A stretch of 64,000 nucleotides of DNA from Agromyces ramosus (lineage in GTDB: Bacteria > Actinomycetota > Actinomycetes > Actinomycetales > Microbacteriaceae). The first letter of the stretch is position 1, and each line of letters begins with the position of its first letter. This document shows positions 61,711 to 64,000 of this stretch, one piece after another. The position numbers were made by a program, and so were the translations under genes. Under the pieces are notes generated by a model. The model saw only the letters and a list, made by a program, of their open reading frames with translations. It was not told where the DNA came from and did not search any database. Location of the stretch: the NCBI RefSeq assembly GCF_004216665.1, contig NZ_SGWY01000002.1:410685-474684 (forward strand), written 5' to 3'.

Positions 61711-63327
61711 TCAGCGCTTGGTGTCCGCTGCCACCCGCTCGGCCTCGGTGAGCACTCCGCGGAGGCTCTCGAAGTAGCCTGCCACCGCGTCGCGTTCGAT
61801 CTTGATCTGCGACAGGCGATCCTCCGCGTCGGCGACCAGCGCACGGGTGCGCTCCTCGGCGTCGGCGATGAGCTTGCGAGCCTGGTCGTGCGCCGCGGCG
61901 ATGCGCTCGCGCGCCTCGTCGTCGGCCTTGTCCCGGACCTTGGCGATCTCGGTGCGGACCTTCGACTCGAGGCGCTCGGCCTCCTCGCGGCTCGCGGCGG
62001 TGCGCGCGACGGCCTCGGCGAGCTCCGCGTTGGCGTCGGCGAGGAACTTCTGGGTCTGGGCCACCGCCTCCTGGTGGGCGGCCAGCAGCTCCTGCTCGGC
62101 CTCGTCGCGCTTCGTCGTGAGCTCCGACTCCAGGTCGAGGTGCGCCTTCTCGATCTCGCGGCGCATCCGGTTCACCTCGTGCGTGGTCTTCTTGCGCATG
62201 GCGGTGAGCTGGTTGTCGAGGTCGATGCGCGACTGCTCGGACTCGGCGTCGAAGTCGGCCCGTGCCTGCTCCTGTTCGAGCGCGAGGTCGGCGCGCATCT
62301 GGTCGAGGTCGGCAGCGTGCTTGGCGCGGATGCGGTCGAGCTCGTGCTGCAGCTTGAGGCGGGCGGCCTCGGCCTCGCGCTGGAGGTCGACCTTCGCCTG
62401 CTCCTTCTGAAGGGCCAGGTCGGCTCGGCTCCCGGCGAGCTCGCGGTCGAGGTCGGTGCGGGCCTGCTCGAGCTCGTGCACGAGGGCGGCGCGACGTTCT
62501 TCGATCTCGGCGTCGATGGCGGCGCGTGCCTCGGCGGTCTCGCGCTCGAGGTCGAGGCGTGCCTGCTCGGTCTCGGCGGCGAGGTCGATGCGGGCCTGCT
62601 CGGTCTCCTTGGCGAGATCGGCGCGGGCGCGGTCGAGCTCGATCGCGACCTCGGCCCGCGTCTGCTCGGTCTCCTGGGCGAGGCCGGCCGCGGTGGCGCG
62701 CGCCTCGTTCGCCTCGGCGTTCGCGGCGACGAGGATGGCCGAGGCCTTCTTCTCGGCGGCGGCGAGGGCGGCGGCGGATTCGCGCTTGGCGCTCGTGCGG
62801 AGCTCGGCGGCCTCGGTGGCGACTGCGCCGCGGATCGTGGCGGCGTCGCGGGCGGCCTCCTGGCGGAGCTGCTCGGCGGTCTCGTGCGCGCGGGAGACCA
62901 TGTCGTCGACCTCGGCACGTGCGTTCTCGAGCACGCGGTTGGCCTGTGCACGCGCCTCGCTGAGGGTGCGCTCGGCCAGCTCGTGCGCGTCGGAGCGCAT
63001 GAGGTGCGCCTCGTCCTCGGCGGCGCGACGCAGCTTCTCGGCGTCGATGTCGGCCTGCGCGATCAGCCGGGTGGACTGCTCCTCGGCGACGCGCAGCGTG
63101 TTCTCGAGCTTCGTGCCCAGACCGGAGAACGTCGGGCTGCCGACCTCCTCGAGCTCGGCCGTCAACTCGTCGATGCGGGCGTGGAGGCGCTTGCTCTCCT
63201 TCGACTGCTCGGCGAGCTGGTTGTTCGCATTGATGATGTCGCGACGGAGCCCATTGATGCTCTTGTCGACCTCGTCCTTGTCGTATCCGCGGAACACCTG
63301 CGTGAACTCGGTATCTTCGACGGCCAT
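61711..63327 (-). CDS. Giant coiled-coil DivIVA-like protein with 11-residue repeats
   Basis: The 538-residue protein begins with a DivIVA-like membrane-binding segment (FTQVFRGYDKDEVDKSINGL at residues 8-27). It is then almost entirely helical coiled coil. Residues 219-394 are sixteen tandem 11-residue units of the type ETEQARxDLxx, a hendecad (right-handed or straight) coiled coil. Related polar scaffolds are Streptomyces Scy and FilP and mycobacterial Wag31. GGAGGAAGA precedes the ATG. It probably organises polar growth together with the neighbouring permease and cell-wall genes; that is inferred. Confidence 0.83.
   Translation of the reverse strand: MAVEDTEFTQVFRGYDKDEVDKSINGLRRDIINANNQLAEQSKESKRLHARIDELTAELEEVGSPTFSGLGTKLENTLRVAEEQSTRLIAQADIDAEKLRRAAEDEAHLMRSDAHELAERTLSEARAQANRVLENARAEVDDMVSRAHETAEQLRQEAARDAATIRGAVATEAAELRTSAKRESAAALAAAEKKASAILVAANAEANEARATAAGLAQETEQTRAEVAIELDRARADLAKETEQARIDLAAETEQARLDLERETAEARAAIDAEIEERRAALVHELEQARTDLDRELAGSRADLALQKEQAKVDLQREAEAARLKLQHELDRIRAKHAADLDQMRADLALEQEQARADFDAESEQSRIDLDNQLTAMRKKTTHEVNRMRREIEKAHLDLESELTTKRDEAEQELLAAHQEAVAQTQKFLADANAELAEAVARTAASREEAERLESKVRTEIAKVRDKADDEARERIAAAHDQARKLIADAEERTRALVADAEDRLSQIKIERDAVAGYFESLRGVLTEAERVAADTKR
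62146..62673 (-). repeat. 16 x 33-bp tandem repeat encoding a hendecad coiled coil
   Basis: Sixteen 11-residue units (residues 219-394), with Arg at position 6 in most units and Leu/Val/Ile at positions 8-9. The register is unbroken by insertions. DNA similarity between units is partial, so the repeat is old. Confidence 0.8.
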
Positions 63328-63519
63328 TCTTCCTCCGGGCTCGGTCCCGCGTTCGTGGGGGCTCATGCGGGATGTGTCGATTGTACGGGTCGACGACAAC
63401 CGTCGTGCACGTCTGCCCACAGGGACCGGACGGCCGCGCCCACGGGGCCTCAGGGCGCGATGTCGCCGGGTGCCGGTCCATCCTCAGCGGGTGGTTAGGA
63501 GACTCCCAGACAGCGCCGG

Positions 63520-63525
63520 TAGTGT
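63520..63525 (+). promoter_or_regulatory. Putative -10 of the last gene
   Basis: TAGTGT in the 247-bp divergent region, giving a leader of about 43 nt with GGAGG before the GTG. No other gene or RNA is visible in that region. Confidence 0.3.
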
Positions 63526-63574
63526 GGAATGTCTTTGTTCGACGCCGCGACATGCGGCACCGGAGGTTTCGTTC

Positions 63575-64000
63575 GTGCGCTTCGCCCTCGCCATCGTGGC
63601 ATTCATCGCCGCGGCCGTGATGATCGGGTTCGGCATCGCCCAACGCACCGTCCTCCTCGACCCCGACCGCGTGTCGCTCTCGGCCGAGGTCGAGGGCCAG
63701 GCGGCCTACACGGTCATCGAGCCCGATGCGCTGGGAGCCTACTCCGGCAAGCAGACGCTCACGGTGTCGGGCGCCGAGACGGTCTTCGTCTCCTACGGGC
63801 GAAGCTCCGACGTCGCCGCGTGGATCGGCGACTCTCCGTACGTGGCGGTGCACTACGACGCCGAGGCCGAGGAGCTCACGAGCGAGGTCGTCGTGACGGA
63901 GGCCGTCGACGACGACAGTTCGACGGCCGACGGCGCGGAGCCGGCGCCGCCTGCCACCGGTGCCGAGGGCGAGACGGAGGCGGCCGCAGATCCCGCCGCA
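63575..64000 (+). CDS. Membrane-anchored protein, 3' end cut by window
   Basis: Starts at GTG 63575 after CCGGAGGTTTCGTTC, a good Shine-Dalgarno, and runs off the window after 142 codons. The N-terminus RFALAIVAFIAAAVMIGFGI is one membrane helix. An extracytoplasmic beta-rich region follows (TLTVSGAETVFVSYGRSSD, PYVAVHYDAEAEELTSEV), then an acidic Ala/Glu/Pro linker. I do not recognise a family. It is divergent from the coiled-coil gene. Confidence 0.7.
   Translation, partial: MRFALAIVAFIAAAVMIGFGIAQRTVLLDPDRVSLSAEVEGQAAYTVIEPDALGAYSGKQTLTVSGAETVFVSYGRSSDVAAWIGDSPYVAVHYDAEAEELTSEVVVTEAVDDDSSTADGAEPAPPATGAEGETEAAADPAA

Noticed and set aside
61888..63498. A 536-codon plus-strand frame opposite the coiled-coil gene
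   Set aside because: Gly/Leu/Ala-rich translation mirrors the repeats of the real gene. No start signal is present and the minus-strand frame has DivIVA-like motifs and a Shine-Dalgarno.
1..64000. CRISPR array, insertion sequence or prophage
   Set aside because: I found no regularly spaced repeats with unique spacers, no transposase, and no phage structural genes. The only tandem repeats are intragenic (53221 and 62146).

Overview
The window is a 64-kb piece of a high-GC actinobacterial chromosome. Codon use, frequent GTG/TTG starts, the gene order coaD..rpmF-rnc-mutM-smc-ftsY-ffh-rpsP-rimM-trmD..rplS-lepB-rnhB-DUF2469-yraN-comM-dprA-xerC..rpsB-tsf-pyrH-frr-cdsA, and the recurrent word CGGATGCCG suggest a Microbacteriaceae-type organism (Agromyces-like). 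That is an inference from style, not from a database match. I see no rRNA operon, insertion sequence, prophage or CRISPR array.

Layout. 0-12 kb: rsmD (cut by the window start), a TPR gene, recG, coaD, a MoxR/DUF58/transglutaminase operon, then yceD-rpmF-rnc-mutM. 12-22 kb: smc, ftsY and ffh of the SMC/SRP core, interrupted by a double-GNAT gene and by a GH13 enzyme translationally coupled to a luciferase-like flavin oxidoreductase. 22-29 kb: an accessory block with a DUF305 lipoprotein, an LVIVD beta-propeller surface protein, a spermidine-synthase-fold protein, a FemAB-like peptidyltransferase, a GH1 beta-glucosidase behind a perfect palindromic operator, and a YbdK-type ligase. 29.5-31.5 kb: rpsP-khpA-rimM-trmD.

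31.6-43.5 kb is a nitrate/nitrite assimilation island lying between trmD and rplS, which are usually neighbours. It has narK-nasC-nasB on the minus strand, nirB-cobA-nnaR on the minus strand, divergent nirD plus a sirohydrochlorin-chelatase-like gene, and a second chelatase-like gene next to trmD. The products import nitrate, reduce it to nitrite and then ammonium, and make siroheme for NirB. All four transcription units start from promoters of one design: a GlnR-type a1-n6-b1-n6-a2-n6-b2 box whose last element is always GAAAC, then exactly 10 bp, then a TANNNT -10. The regulator NnaR (HemD domain plus winged helix) is encoded inside the nirB operon. This is the most striking regulatory pattern in the window.

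43.5-53.5 kb: map, a membrane protein, rplS, lepB, rnhB, DUF2469, a degenerate tRNA-like cloverleaf, yraN, comM, dprA, a calcineurin-like phosphodiesterase, xerC and an M23 protein. 53.6-58 kb: rpsB-tsf with a strong UUCG terminator, pyrH, frr, cdsA. 58-64 kb: two DivIVA-type proteins (one carrying an unusual 11-residue tandem repeat), a lytic transglycosylase, a small zinc-ligand-like protein, an alpha/beta hydrolase, an AI-2E family permease and a truncated membrane-anchored protein. Many genes here start 6 nt after a TANNNT -10, so leaderless transcription looks common.
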